NCBI RefSeq assembly: GCF_034702125.1
Contig: NC_085873.1
Location: 44,592,144-44,656,143, forward strand
From: Engraulis encrasicolus
Taxonomy: Eukaryota; Chordata; Actinopteri; Clupeiformes; Engraulidae
Direction of reading: 5' to 3'
DNA length: 64,000 nt
Made by a program: the position numbers and the translations under genes. The notes below the pieces were generated by a model. That model saw only the letters and a program-made list of their open reading frames with translations. It did not search any database and was not told the DNA's origin. Shown in pieces: positions 41,385 to 52,176 of this stretch (position 1 is its first letter; each line of letters opens with the position of its first letter).

Positions 41385-42284
41385 ATGACCATGAGCCCTG
41401 CGTCCTCAAACATCACTCGTGCCACAAATGCTACTGAAGACATTGACTACTACTGCACTGAGATGCCTGTTGGTCCCGGATTATCATCTGCAGCAAGTGT
41501 ACTCTCTGGTTGTGTGGGTTTTCCTGCCAGCGTGTGGCTCCTGTGGGTGCTTGTTCAGAGGCAGCGCAGTGGCACAACCAATGACATCAGCATCCTCAAC
41601 CTCACCGCCATGGACCTGGTCTTCAACGGTTCTGCAATACTTGGCATGCTGAATTACTTGGTATGGAGGAATGACATTTATACTTCATTTGATAACCTTT
41701 TGTACAATTTGAATATAACTGGAAGACCTCTTTTCATGGCATGCATGTGTGTGGACTGTTTCATGGCTGTGGTTTACCCCATTACCTACATGAAGATGAA
41801 GCGCTCAAGATACAGACTGCTGTCCTGTGTAGCAGTGTGGATTTTCACGCTATGCTCCGGCATTTGCAGTGTATTATTTACCAGTACACAGTTGTATATT
41901 TTATTCCACAGCGTTGTATACTCCCTAACCGTTCCAACCATTGTTGTATGTGACCTTACTACCCTCTACTCGTTGAGAAAGCCAGATCCTTCTGGAAGGA
42001 GTGGCGTCCACCCACAGAAGCAGAGAGCTATGCAGACCATCACCTTTAGTCTGGCCATGACCGCGGTGTGCTACCTTCCTACGCTTGTGCTTCCTTTCTT
42101 CAATCTCATGCCTGCTAGTGACCAATTGAAACACTGTTTCGTCAACATGCCTTTTTATATTGCACCGTTGCTTGGTAGTACCATCATGCCCCTGCTCCAA
42201 CTGCACAGTATGGGGAAGCTAAGGGGTCTGCAGCAGTGTACTAGTGTCTCTGGGCCCCCAGTACAGCCAACACAACAGCCTTAA
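41385..42284 (+). CDS. Atypical class A GPCR, gene C (299 aa)
   Basis: Same length and layout as gene B. Differences cluster in the N-terminus/TM1 start (GPGLSSAAS), the first extracellular loop (WRNDIYTSFDNLLYNLN) and the second extracellular region (FTSTQLYILFHS), i.e. on the ligand-facing side. The cytoplasmic tail and ICL3 are almost identical. The same atypical DCF, CYLP and MPLLQ motifs are kept. Start chosen after acceptor TTTTTAG (41376). An in-frame ATG at 41208 lies upstream of the acceptor and has no counterpart conserved in the other copies. Confidence 0.88.
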   Translation: MTMSPASSNITRATNATEDIDYYCTEMPVGPGLSSAASVLSGCVGFPASVWLLWVLVQRQRSGTTNDISILNLTAMDLVFNGSAILGMLNYLVWRNDIYTSFDNLLYNLNITGRPLFMACMCVDCFMAVVYPITYMKMKRSRYRLLSCVAVWIFTLCSGICSVLFTSTQLYILFHSVVYSLTVPTIVVCDLTTLYSLRKPDPSGRSGVHPQKQRAMQTITFSLAMTAVCYLPTLVLPFFNLMPASDQLKHCFVNMPFYIAPLLGSTIMPLLQLHSMGKLRGLQQCTSVSGPPVQPTQQP

Positions 42285-42298
42285 GATCATACGGGCAG

Positions 42299-42560
42299 TC
42301 ATGGGTAAGCGGTTAGGGCGTCAGACTTGTAGCCCAAAGGTTGCCAGATTGAATCCCGACCCGCCAGTGCACTTAACCAGTGCTCTCCCCCATTAACCAG
42401 GGGACATGTATGGTTACTGTTGCTATACAATGTTTTTACATAGAGTAGACTAAATACATTAATTCATTCAGTGCTCTCCCCCATTCTCCTCCATGACTAA
42501 GGTGCCCATGGTCCTGTCCCGCTGCACTGCCCCCTTTCGGGCGCCATTTAGGGTTACTCC
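42299..42560 (+). mobile_element. tRNA-derived SINE after gene C
   Basis: GGGTAAGCGGTTAGGGCGTC, GGTTGCCAGATTGAATCCC and TTCGGGCGCCATTTAGGG in the same positions as after gene B. Begins about 15 bp after the stop codon. Confidence 0.8.
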
Positions 42561-43116
42561 CTTGCATGGTTGAGGCATACATTCAGTTTCATTGTGTGCA
42601 GTGTCCCCTTGTGTGCTGTGAAGTACTCTGTCACAATGACAATGACAGTTGGAGTTTCTCAGTTACCCATTGTTTGAAACATACAATGTCCTCATTATCA
42701 CTATTTCAGCATAGAAAAAGCCACGTTGTGGGCAAGGTTTCACATATTCTTGTTGAAATGACATATTTTCCATACACACAACACCATTTTTTAAAACAGT
42801 TAATTCATGTACCATCAAAGTAGTACGGATTTCATTTTTCATTTTTGCAGAAACATCTACTCATAACTTTTAGAAACTAACCACAGTTGATTGAAAGCAC
42901 TGGAGCACCCATTTACACTCCCACTCAAAACTTATATTCTCTCATTTCTATAATACTTGCACTGCAATTAAGTGTATTTTGCTTTACTAGCATTTTCCAC
43001 AATTTTTATTTGATGTAATTCAGTTATCAGTCAAAATCAAAATAAAGAACATAAACCAAGTCATATCCAGCATTCTGAGTCTCAATCAAATTACTTGCAA
43101 GAAAGATAGTTTTTGA

Positions 43117-45054
43117 CAGTGGCGTAGCTACAGGTGTTCCAGAGGGTTCCGGGAACACCTACTTTCATAACTGGAACACCTAAAATAAATTGCCGTCACT
43201 TGACAACCGATTGTAAACGCAAGCGTCGGGAGTCCAATCATAGGTTTTACATGCAGCCTCCCCACTCACCAGTGGACCCCTGCCTGCAGTGCACCTAGTG
43301 GCGCTGTCAGTGCAGTACCACCCGGAAAGGTGGCAAGTGGAGTCTTTCGTAATAACTACCTTTAGAATCGCACATCATCGATAGGCTACTGAATAGGCTA
43401 TGTCAGTGGTGCAACATGATGGTTCTAAAATATGCTGCGATGAAACAGAGTTCTCATCGAAATTATTTTAAAAAGCCACGGCTTTAGGCCCAACAGACTT
43501 CAGGTTCCAGAATCGCAGAGGTTCTCCCTTCAAAAAGCAGGCCCACAGTTAGCCTTATTACCCATACCATCCGACAGGATAACCTGATTCTCACGCAGAT
43601 GTATATTCACGAAGTGTAACGAAGATGCACGAAGCACTAAGGGTCTGCGCGAGTAGAGGATGATGCAGCTATAGATGAACCAAAATACAGTTAGCTTGGG
43701 GATCCCAGATCTCTCTTCTGTAGATGTGCCTAAATGCCAGAGCGATCTGAAAGCTTTCGCCATCCCTGAAGCAGTGAGTGGATGGCTAAATGATTTAGCC
43801 CGATACAGTTGGTTGGAGTGCAATATTAAATTGCGGAGGGCGCGAGCGTTATGTGCCTAAAATTATTATGGAAACGAAATGATAAAAATGCCGCACATGT
43901 AGGCTAGGCGACGAGTATGGATTTCAACCCTTTCATTCGTACGTTGCTCCTAAAATAAATATAGTACATCCCATAGAGAAGACCATGCGTGAACGATAAC
44001 GCGCGCGCAGACACAGACAGTACAGACGCGGTAGTTTTAAAAACAAGTTTGAAGATTTTGATGCAGCTGATACCCCGCATGAACGCTCCATAAAGAAGTC
44101 CAGTCGCTAGCATAACTAACACGAAATGGATTAAACAACATCACATTATGATTTTCAGGGGAGATTTCGCATTAAGAATGCCAGTATGGAGATGCCTGTA
44201 AACGGTGTTCTACTTGGTGGAGGAGTAGCATTAGTTGCGGAGAGTGAATTGTGTATTTCGTTTGGAGTTGTGGGACGCTGGGACGCTCGGAACAGGTCAG
44301 GTACCGTGAAGACATTTCCTTTACTTTCTGATTGTCTGGACAACCGGTAAGCTGACTGTTGCTCGTGCTAACCGTGATTACCCACGTCACATTCACACAC
44401 ACACACACACACGCACACGCACACGTCTCTTCCAGCCAGCCCAGCCTGTCTGTCTGTACCCCTCTTCCCATCCTTTTCTTTTCTCCTTTGTTTTGGTTAA
44501 ACCGGTCGGCCTTTTGGGTTTGTGAAAACTTCTGCTACTAGCTAGAATGGCTGTGTTGGAGGCTGTCCTTGTTGTTTCCCAATTTCGGGATATAAATTGA
44601 ACACTAAATAACGTTTCAAACGTAGCCCAACTGGTGGATTGGTGTTCTGTTTGCTAGTTTCAACATTTCCTTAATAATATTTTGTAGCCCTACACACCAG
44701 AGCCACCGTTACAGCAAGTGTTTTCAAGAATTAACAGGTTGGCAACACTTCCAGTCAATGTTTGAAAAGGAGCTCGCCGAGGAATGGACTCTGATGAGAT
44801 AATTGACGTATATTTAAAGCCAATATGCATCCCTTTGAATTCAGTTGCAGCGCAAATATAGCAACAAATAAGTTAGGTTGGGTTTGCCAGTCATGATTCA
44901 TGCGTAATAGTATGCGTAATAGTATGACACCGTGATAGTAGGCCGATCCGTGCAAACGTGCTGTGTTTACTCTGAGTTGGAAAAAATAAAATAAATAAGG
45001 AACACCTGTATTTTCTTGGGAACACCTAGATTTTCTTTTCTAGCTACGCCACTG
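43117..45054. mobile_element. 1.94-kb hAT-like element (CAGTGGCGTAGCTA ends)
   Basis: CAGTGGCGTAGCTACAGGTG faces TAGCTACGCCACTG; GGAACACCT motifs are also inverted at both ends. Flanks GTTTTTGA / GTGCTTGA match 6 of 8, and other units have the uninterrupted GATAGTTTTTGATATGCC. The interior has no recognisable transposase. A short + frame (43675-43860) is not convincing. Its base composition differs from the AT-rich unit. Confidence 0.8.
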
Positions 45055-45298
45055 GTGCTTGATATGCCTAGCTTACTTGAAGTCTCTGTGCAAACCTTTC
45101 ACTGAGCTTTCGGTCACTAGAGTGGCTCACTGCCAAAGGAAAATAATCAAAATGGTACTGGCATGAAAACTAAGTAATTGGCAACAGTGTAATAAATTGT
45201 AAATTGTGTCAAAATAATGGCCATATTTTGTTTTTATTTTTCCGACCAATTTGTGATGCTTTGCAGTGTGTGTTGACTGAAGACAGGGTTGCATATGT

Positions 45299-45624
45299 TA
45301 AAGTGATACTGTCCCATTTTTGGAAATACGCTTATTTTACACCTGCCCTTGAGTTAAATAATAGGCTCTTACCTTTCTCCTGTACTTCCAAACGTTTTAA
45401 AGTTATGGCAGTGCACATTTTACCTCCAAGCTTGAGTCCTATGAGACCAGTTAGCCGTAAGCTGGTCTCATAGGACTCAATGTTAACTGCTAGCATGAAG
45501 GTCAAATTTGCACTACCATAGTCAGAGAACGGTTGAAAGTACAGGAGAACGGTAAAACCCTATTATTTAACTCAAGGGGAGGTGTAAAATAAGCTTATTT
45601 CCAAAAATGGGACAGTATCACTTT
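45299..45624. mobile_element. Complete palindromic foldback MITE (GATACTGTCCCATTTTTGG)
   Basis: AAAGTGATACTGTCCCATTT at the left is inverted as AAATGGGACAGTATCACTTT. Arms of about 130 bp meet at GAGTCCTATGAGACCAG / CTGGTCTCATAGGACTC. Interrupts unit 4a; absent at the same position in unit 3. Confidence 0.88.
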
Positions 45625-45702
45625 GAATATCTTAGTACCATTAGAGTCTTTTGCAAACCAGATGTTGCATTTGGAGAATCCGTGACAGTGGTTAGACTGC
45701 CG

Positions 45703-46107
45703 TGCATAGAGGTAGAAAATAACACCAGAGGTGACCCCGCCCCCCTTTTTACGGCAATCTGTAGCAGCCATTATCTGTAGGTAGATCAGAGAAATGGAAA
45801 TTAACGGAGAACGATAGCCTGGTGAACAAGCGCCACCGGCTGGACGGCAAAATGTTTTAAATAAATTAGACATCCACATTTAGTCTGGTTTATCAGGCTA
45901 GGAGAACGAGGCTCACCTCTGTAAAAAATGGCTTAATCATGTGAAAATGTCCATCAACACACTATACAAGGACAATAGTTGAAGTGTGTTGCTAACTATG
46001 TTCATTGCATGAAGGTACCTACGGAAGTTGGGAAGCTCCATCTGCCATTTCCCAGTGCTGTCGCAAATTGCTGTGTCCTCTCTAGTGTTATTTTCTACCT
46101 CTATGCT
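45703..46107. mobile_element. 405-bp TIR element (GCATAGAGGTAGAAAATAAC)
   Basis: GCATAGAGGTAGAAAATAAC is inverted as GTTATTTTCTACCTCTATGC. Inserted in unit 4a between GTGGTTAGACT and CATGAAAATGAACAAC, which are adjacent in the other units. A related one-ended fragment is at 17885-18005. Confidence 0.8.
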
Positions 46108-46245
46108 GCCGTGTTAAACAAATGTCATGAAAATGAACAACACAAAAGTAGGAGGATTGGTTAGGCATCTTAGGCAAACTGCAAAGGGGACGCAGGTTTG
46201 AATACCTCCTGGTCGGATCTGTTCCCAACCCTACCCTAAGGGTGT

Positions 46246-46491
46246 TTTTCACACCTGGTCCCTTTCAGCCACCTAAACGAACTCAGAGTAGTGACTCAGC
46301 ATTTTTGCCATATATGTGAACGCTCCAAAGCGTACCCAGACCCATCGGAAGCGAACCGTACTGAGACCTTGGTTGACGTAGTCTAAGTTCGAATCACTTA
46401 TGACTTCTGACAAGTTACACTTGTGACTAGCTGTAATCACTTAAGGAGGGCTCTAGAGGACCGAGAGTGATAAAAAAAGAAGTCAAATGAA
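46246..46491. other. Non-coding junction between unit 4a and retroelement
   Basis: GGTGTTTTTCACACCTGGTC at 46250 resembles the end of a teleost MITE. No gene seen. Confidence 0.35.
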
Positions 46492-46921
46492 ATGGAAAAT
46501 AGATTCATTCAAAGAGGTTACAAAAAGAAAACCATTCCGTTCAGCACTGAAGCAAATCACATTAAAAACATAATAAGAAAGAACTGGAATTTATTACAGT
46601 GTGACACTTTGACACTTTGAGCAATGTTTTTCAGGAGCCTCCTGTTTTCAGCTTTAAACGGGCTCCTACTTTAAATGACAAACTTGTCCACAGCTATCTA
46701 CCACCATCCTCTGGGAACACTTGGCTGTCTAAGAAACCGCAAGGTAGATTCAAATGTGGTCATTGTAATCATTGTCCTACTATAGTCAAAAGTAAAACAT
46801 TTGAAGATAAACATGGGCACAGAACACATGAGATATGGCAATTTATTAATTGTAAAACAACATTTGTAATTTATAAACTGAAATGTCCCCTCTGCAATGT
46901 TTTTTACATTGGCAGGACCAA
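46492..46921 (+). pseudogene. Penelope-like retroelement, 3' half, upstream part (GIY-YIG endonuclease)
   Basis: Frame 46492-46615 reads the post-RT linker; after a frameshift near 46610-46617 the frame continues to 46921. The latter contains a CxxC...H/C zinc-like segment (FKCGHCNHCPT) and the GIY-YIG core (IYKLKCPLCNVFYIGRT). This matches the C-terminal endonuclease of Penelope-like elements. The RT domain is missing, so the copy is 5'-truncated. The frame is interrupted by the LINE and resumes at 51108. Confidence 0.8.
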
Positions 46922-47059
46922 ACTCCACCCCCGGCGCCGACAAGAGTGGCAGCATGTTTCAGTAGCTCCTGTGTTGTCTTGTCTTTGTCTGTCTTTTTCA
47001 TCTCTGTTTTTTCTTTTTTTGAACTTCTTGTTTCAAGAAGGTATTTTTATTTCTATCCC

Positions 47060-48841
47060 ATGGATATGGATAACTTTGTGCAACATTCTGACAACAGTAA
47101 ACTTGTTTACACAAGGAATCAGCTGGTTGCATTGCGCAAGTTTGCCAGCAGTGCAGTGAACGGCAATATACCCCAGGAACTTTTCTGCTTTCGTGGAACC
47201 AGAGCTGGAGTCGCAGTCAAAGCCAGGCGAAAGGAGAAGAAATGGAGATACAAGCCCTCTGTCCCTGCAATCGTGATGGGAAATGTGAACTCGCTGAACA
47301 ACAAAACCGACGAGCTGACTGCCCTGGTAAGAAATCAAAAGCTGTTCAGAGAATCGAGTCTGATCTGCCTCACTGAAACATGGCTGAATAGTCTCACTCC
47401 TACTGCTAATGTTGACTTACCGGGCTTCAGCACAGCCAGACTGGACAGAGACAATGTACTCTCAGGGAAAAAGAAAGGAGGTGGACTGATCATGTACATT
47501 AACAACAAGTGGTGCCATCCTGGACATGTTACTGTGAAGGAAACGGTTTGCAGTAAAGATGTAGAGCTACTGGCCGTCAGCCTACGTCCCTACTACACTC
47601 CAAGAGAATTTTCTCATGCCATAATCATCTGTGTCTACATCCCACCGCGAGCTGTTCCAGACATTGCCTGTGACATCATTCACTCAACTGTTGCAAAGCT
47701 ACAAACACAGCACACAGAGGCTTTCTTTGCCATAACTGGAGATTTTAACCATGTAACCCTTGATTCCACTCTCACTAACTTCCACCAGTTTGTTGACTGT
47801 GCAACAAGAAAGAACAGAACAATCGACCTCCTGTATGCAAACGCGAAAGATGCCTACAGCGCCACCCCCCTTCCCCCACTGGGCTCCTCTGACCACAACC
47901 TGATCCACCTCCAGCCTTTGTATGTCCCCAAAGTACAGAGACTTCCAACTACCACACGCACTTTCAGGGAATGGACACCAGTAGCAGAGGAGACGCTGAG
48001 GGACTGCTTCGAGATCACAGACTGGCACTTACTACAGGGCAGTGATGACCTGGAAGAGGCCACAGCATGTACAACAGATTACATCAACTTCTGCATGGAC
48101 ATTGTTGCACCAACCAAGACTGTCCGCTGTTACCCAAATAACAAACCCTGGGTAACCAGTGAGGTCAAACAACTCCTCAATAGGAAAAAGAAACTTTTCA
48201 AGGAGGGTAACTTCACAGAGCTGAGGAGCGTACAGCGAGAGCTCAAAAGCACCCTCAAGGAGGCCAAGGTAGCATATGGGAGGAAAGTGGAAAAGAAAAT
48301 GAGCGACAATTCCAGAGAGGCTTGGCAGGGGCTTAGAAACATCACCGGCTGTGGGAAGAAGAGATGCATGGTTGATGGCGACCCATCAATGGCCAATGAC
48401 CTAAACCAGTTTTACAACCGGTTTGGCAACTTTGGCACTGGGGGAGGTCACTCAGTCGTCACCTCTCAAGCTCCCTCACCCCCCCAGCCCGCACTTGACA
48501 ACGACTCTGGCAACGACCCTGAAGATCACTTTTCAGCCGGCTCCGATCTCCCTCACTCAGAACCCCCCACTCTCAGCGACACTCCACCCTGTGACAAATA
48601 CATGGACACTACATCTACCCATCCCCCAGCTCTGCCTATGGCCTCCACCCCGACCATCTGCAACTCTGCCATAGCACCCCCACTGATGGACACAGCAGGC
48701 CCACCAACCCCCACCGTCGCTACCCCCCGCTCCAGTCCCTCACCTCTGCCACTGGAAAACAACTTACCCACCACCACCAGCCACCCCTCCCACCCTCCCA
48801 AACCTCATTCGACCACAACCATCACTGACTATCACCTCTGA
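47060..48841 (+). pseudogene. LINE ORF2 part 1: apurinic-type endonuclease and linker
   Basis: ATG at 47060 opens a 593-codon frame. Endonuclease/exonuclease/phosphatase motifs appear in order: MGNVNSLNNKTDEL (Asn), CLTETWL (Glu), ITGDFNH (Asp/Asn), LGSSDHNLI (catalytic Asp-His). A basic linker and a Pro/Ser/Thr-rich tail follow. The frame ends at a TGA just where the RT should begin, because of a frameshift within about 48760-48835. Confidence 0.85.
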
Positions 48842-49664
48842 ACAAGTCAGAGGGGTACTGAAAAAACTAAAATCCAAGGCAGCTGGCCCTGATGGCGTTT
48901 GTGCAAGACTGCTCAAGACATGTGCTGAGGCATTAGCTGAGCCATTACATCACCTGTACAATAGGAGTCTGCAGGAAGGAAAGGTCCCCACCATGTGGAA
49001 AACATCATGCCTGATACCCGTCCCAAAGAAAGCACACCCCAAGGAACTCAACGATTACAGACCGGTTGCCCTCACCTCACATCTAATGAAAACATTCGAA
49101 CGGGTGCTGCTGCGCTACCACCTCAAGCCCCAGGTACGACACGCACTGGATCCTCTGCAGTTTGCCTACCAAGAGAACGTGGGAGTGGAGGATGCTATCC
49201 TGTATCTCCTCCACAGGATACATTCTCACTTGGACAAGGGTGGCTGTGCTGTGAGAATCATGTTTTTTGATTTCTCCAGCGCTTTCAACACTATTCAACC
49301 ACTGCTGCTGAGAGATAAACTGGTGCAGATGGGAGTGGAGCCTGGCCTGGTGACCTGGATCACTGACTACCTCACGGAACGACCCCAGTTTGTAAGGATG
49401 GGTGACATCACATCTGAGACAGTGGTGAGCAGCACAGGAGCGCCACAAGGAACGGTGCTTTCCCCCGTACTGTTCACTCTGTATACGACAGACTTCAGCT
49501 ACAACTCTGCGACATGCCACATGCAGAAGTTCTCAGACGACACTGCAATTGTGGGGTGTATCAGAGATGGTCAGGAGGAGGAGTACAGGGGACTGGTTGA
49601 CAACTTTGTGGGATGGTGTCAAAACAATCAGCTGCACCTGAACACCACCAAAACCAAGGAAATG
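48819..49664 (+). pseudogene. LINE ORF2 part 2: reverse transcriptase fingers/palm
   Basis: Reads through LKSKAAGPDGVCARLL, YRPVALTS, FFDFSSAFNTIQ (first catalytic Asp), GAPQGTVLSP and FSDDTAIVG (active-site Asp pair; the preceding residue is Ser instead of the usual Ala). A second 1-nt frameshift near 49664 moves the coding frame. Confidence 0.88.
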
Positions 49665-50260
49665 GGATCGATTTCAGGCGCTCCATCCCACCCTTGGTGC
49701 CTGTCTCTATTGGGGGAGAGAAAGTGGAGACTGTCAGCACTTACAAGTACCTAGGAGTGCACCTCGACAATAAACTGGACTGGTCCACAAACTCAGATGC
49801 ACTCTACAGGAAAGGCCAAAGCAGGCTCTATTTCCTCAGAAGGCTGAGGTCCTTCAATGTCTGCAGCCGACTTCTGCTTATGTTCTACCAGTCTGTCATG
49901 GCCAGTGTGCTCTTCTTTGCTGCGACGTGCTGGGGAGGAAGCATCAGGAAAAGAGATGCTGGACGCCTTGACAGACTGGTGAGGAAGGCGGGATCAGTGG
50001 TGGGCATGGAACTGGAGACACTCACCTCAATAACCGAGAGCAGAACACTGAGCAGACTAGACTCTATTATGGACTATCAGCATCACCCCCTTAACGCCAC
50101 CTTCACTAACCAACTGAGTCTGTTCAGCCACAGACTCCGTGCTTTCACCTGCAGGACTGACAGACTAAGGAAGTCCTTTGTCCCATGGGCAATTCAGCTG
50201 TTTAACAACACACAGAAGGACACTAAGAAGAACATCATCATAGGGGACTGGACTGCCTGA
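49665..50260 (+). pseudogene. LINE ORF2 part 3: RT thumb and C-terminus
   Basis: Continues with KYLGVHLDNKLDW, FLRRLRSFNVCSRLL, FYQSVMASVLFFAATCWGGS and RRTLSRL-like segments, ending at TGA 50258-50260. This is the conserved C-terminus of fish L2/Rex-type polyproteins. Two frameshifts make the copy inactive but otherwise little decayed. Confidence 0.85.
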
Positions 50261-50294
50261 GATGCCAGAGCTGGCCCAGCCCGGGAAACCTCTT

Positions 50295-50295
<1 letters not shown>

Positions 50296-50388
<93 letters not shown>

Positions 50389-50530
50389 TGTGTGTTTGTG
50401 TGTGCGTGTGCTGTCCAGTAACTGCACTAAGGAACTTTTGACCCTTGACCACTGGACATACTTGTTTTTCCTACTTACCACAAGCAAAGACTGTGATCTG
50501 TCGGAGCTGGCCCAGTTACTGGGGAACCTC

Positions 50531-50602
<72 letters not shown>

Positions 50603-50603
50603 T

Positions 50604-50685
<82 letters not shown>

Positions 50686-50719
50686 TGTGTGTGTGTGTGT
50701 AGTGTGTGTGTGTGTGTGC
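50296..50719. repeat. Two (GT)n tracts in the LINE 3' UTR
   Basis: Tracts at 50296-50385 and 50533-50719 are separated by CTGTCCAGTAACTGC ... GGAGCTGGCCCAGTTACTGG. The two flanks TGGCCCAGCCCGGGAAACCTC and TGGCCCAGTTACTGGGGAAC are similar, so the block GCTGGCCCAG-(GT)n may be duplicated. Confidence 0.9.
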
Positions 50720-51107
50720 TTGCCTAAAACACTTACCTGTACTTTACTGTGACATTGTTAGAATGTTCATCCCCTATCATACTCTGTACACTGCCTACTT
50801 CTACATACTATACTATATCATAGATGTATCCATCAACACTTGTTGTCTACCTTAACTGACAGAGTATGTTTTTTCTGCTTTGGTCTATCCCAACTCACAG
50901 AATGTCTTTTTGCACAATTACCTTTTCTACATTTATCTCTATTATTTTATTTTATTTTCCCCACCCTGATGACTATTCCTGTGTTTATTTTTGTCTTGAA
51001 ATGTCCATGTGGGCTTTTGTGTATTTGTGTATTTATGTAAGCTACTGGATACCTGAATTTCCCCCTGGGGATCAATAAAGTTACTCTACTCTACTCTACT
51101 CTACATA

Positions 51108-51384
51108 GGTTACAAGATAGAGTCTCAGAGCACGCAATTACGCAAAGTACGCAATTAGAACCAAAAAATGAGAATTATCCAATGGCACGTCATTTTAAAG
51201 ACCAGCACAACAGTGACCCAACTATCTTAAGAGCTATAGGTATTGATCATGTACCACAAACAATGAGAGGGGGTGATAGATTAAAACAATTAGATCAGCG
51301 AGAGAGCTACTGCTGGATTTTTAAATTAAAAGCTACTCAGTATCCAGATTTAAATGATGAATTGGAATACTGCCATTTTTTGTA
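51108..51384 (+). pseudogene. Penelope-like retroelement, GIY-YIG C-terminal part (after LINE)
   Basis: The frame resumes with RLQDRVSEHAI and runs through MARHFKDQHNSD and a family-typical RGGDRLKQLDQRESYCWIFK to a TAA at 51382-51384. The reading frame left at 46921 continues here, so the LINE inserted within the endonuclease sequence. Confidence 0.8.
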
Positions 51385-51537
51385 AACACTAATGTTTAGA
51401 TATATGTATTTCATGCATGTTTTTTGTGTTGCTGTCCAATACTCCATTATATCTGTAGAGACTGTAATGAGGCCCCCTGCTGCCCACAATTGATATTGTT
51501 GTTTTTCTGTTTTTTGTTTGTCACCTTTGTAAAAGAG

Positions 51538-51707
51538 TAGGCTCGTTTGTGATGAAGCAGTGCTGCTTTTGCTAAGCAGCAAGCATGCGCACTTTGCCAG
51601 TTTGATGCATTGTGGTTCGAAAATTCTTTTTTGAATGCATCAAACTGGCAAAGTGAGCATGCTCGCTGCCTAGCAAAAGTAGCACTGCTTCATCACGAAC
51701 GAGCCTA
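51538..51707. mobile_element. 170-bp foldback MITE (TAGGCTCGTTCGTG family), copy 1
   Basis: TAGGCTCGTTTGTGATGAAG is inverted as CTTCATCACGAACGAGCCTA. Arms contain AGCAGTGCTGCTTTTGCTA and GCATGCGCACTTTGCCAG. Copy 2 at 52015-52176. Confidence 0.9.
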
Positions 51708-51808
51708 GTGGTTTGCCATTGGCTAATTGGTCCCACCCACACACCTGAGAACACTCATGGAATTGATGTCTATTAACTCAGTTTGTCACAGAAGAAACGG
51801 CTCACTTC

Positions 51809-51831
51809 CTGACGAAGGTTTCATGCTGAAA
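51809..51831 (+). ncRNA. Possible hammerhead-ribozyme core in the Penelope-like 3' region
   Basis: CTGACGA (fits the CUGANGA core) is followed by a short hairpin-capable AGGTTTCATGCT and then GAAA. Penelope-like elements are known to carry hammerhead motifs in their terminal repeats. Stems I and III are not obvious to me, and the stem II pairing is weak, so the motif may be decayed. Confidence 0.35.
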
Positions 51832-52014
51832 CACGTTGAAGTGTTTTAATCATGCTATGCCCAACAAAATAAAGGCATTTTAATTACAAAGAAGATGAGC
51901 GCCTTGGTATTCCTAAACCATTTTTTGAAACTAACCACAGCTGATTGAAAGTTGCGGAGCACCCATTTTACACTCCCACTCAAAACTCTTTATTTAGCAA
52001 TCAGTCTTTCACAC

Positions 52015-52176
52015 TAGGCTTGTTCGTGACGAAGCAGTGCTGCTTTTGCTAAGCAGCGAGCATGCGCACTTTGCCAGTTTGTTGCATTCTGGTTAGAATT
52101 TCCCAACCACAATGCATCAAAGTGTGCATGCTCGCTGCTTAGCAAAAGCAGCACTGCTTCGTCCCGAACGAGCCAA
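52015..52176. mobile_element. Foldback MITE (TAGGCTCGTTCGTG family), copy 2
   Basis: TAGGCTTGTTCGTGACGAAG faces CTTCGTCCCGAACGAGCC. Inserted between TCAGTCTTTCACA and TTGTCTTGG of the unit, which are adjacent in unit 2. Confidence 0.88.

Larger units (their letters stand above)
39331..42655 (+). repeat. GPCR tandem unit 3 (carries gene C)
   Basis: Starts with CCCTCTGTATCAGACAAACA as in unit 2 and runs through flank, 5' exon block (donor after 41067), gene C and SINE. It is the most compact unit and lacks the insertions of units 2 and 4. Confidence 0.85.
42656..46245 (+). repeat. GPCR tandem unit 4a, without promoter exon or GPCR
   Basis: Begins with ACCCATTGTTTGAAACATAC as in other units and follows them to GGGGACGCAGGTTTGAATAC (about 46186), then diverges. 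Carries the hAT at 43117-45054, the foldback MITE at 45299-45624 and the TIR element at 45703-46107. The 5' exon and the coding exon are missing. Confidence 0.75.
46922..51107 (+). mobile_element. Near full-length L2/Rex-type LINE inserted in the Penelope-like element
   Basis: A 5' leader (about 46922-47059) is followed by the endonuclease/RT region (47060-50260) and a 3' UTR with two (GT)n expansions. The 3' UTR ends CCCCCTGGGGATCAATAAAG plus (TTACTC/TACTC)n, the usual tail of L2/Rex1-like (jockey superfamily) fish LINEs. About 4.2 kb. Clade assignment is from remembered family features, not a search. Confidence 0.8.

Noticed and set aside
46883..47059. Upstream extension of the LINE endonuclease frame into the Penelope-like sequence
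   Set aside because: The extension crosses the element junction and the 5' leader. The conserved protein starts at the ATG at 47060.
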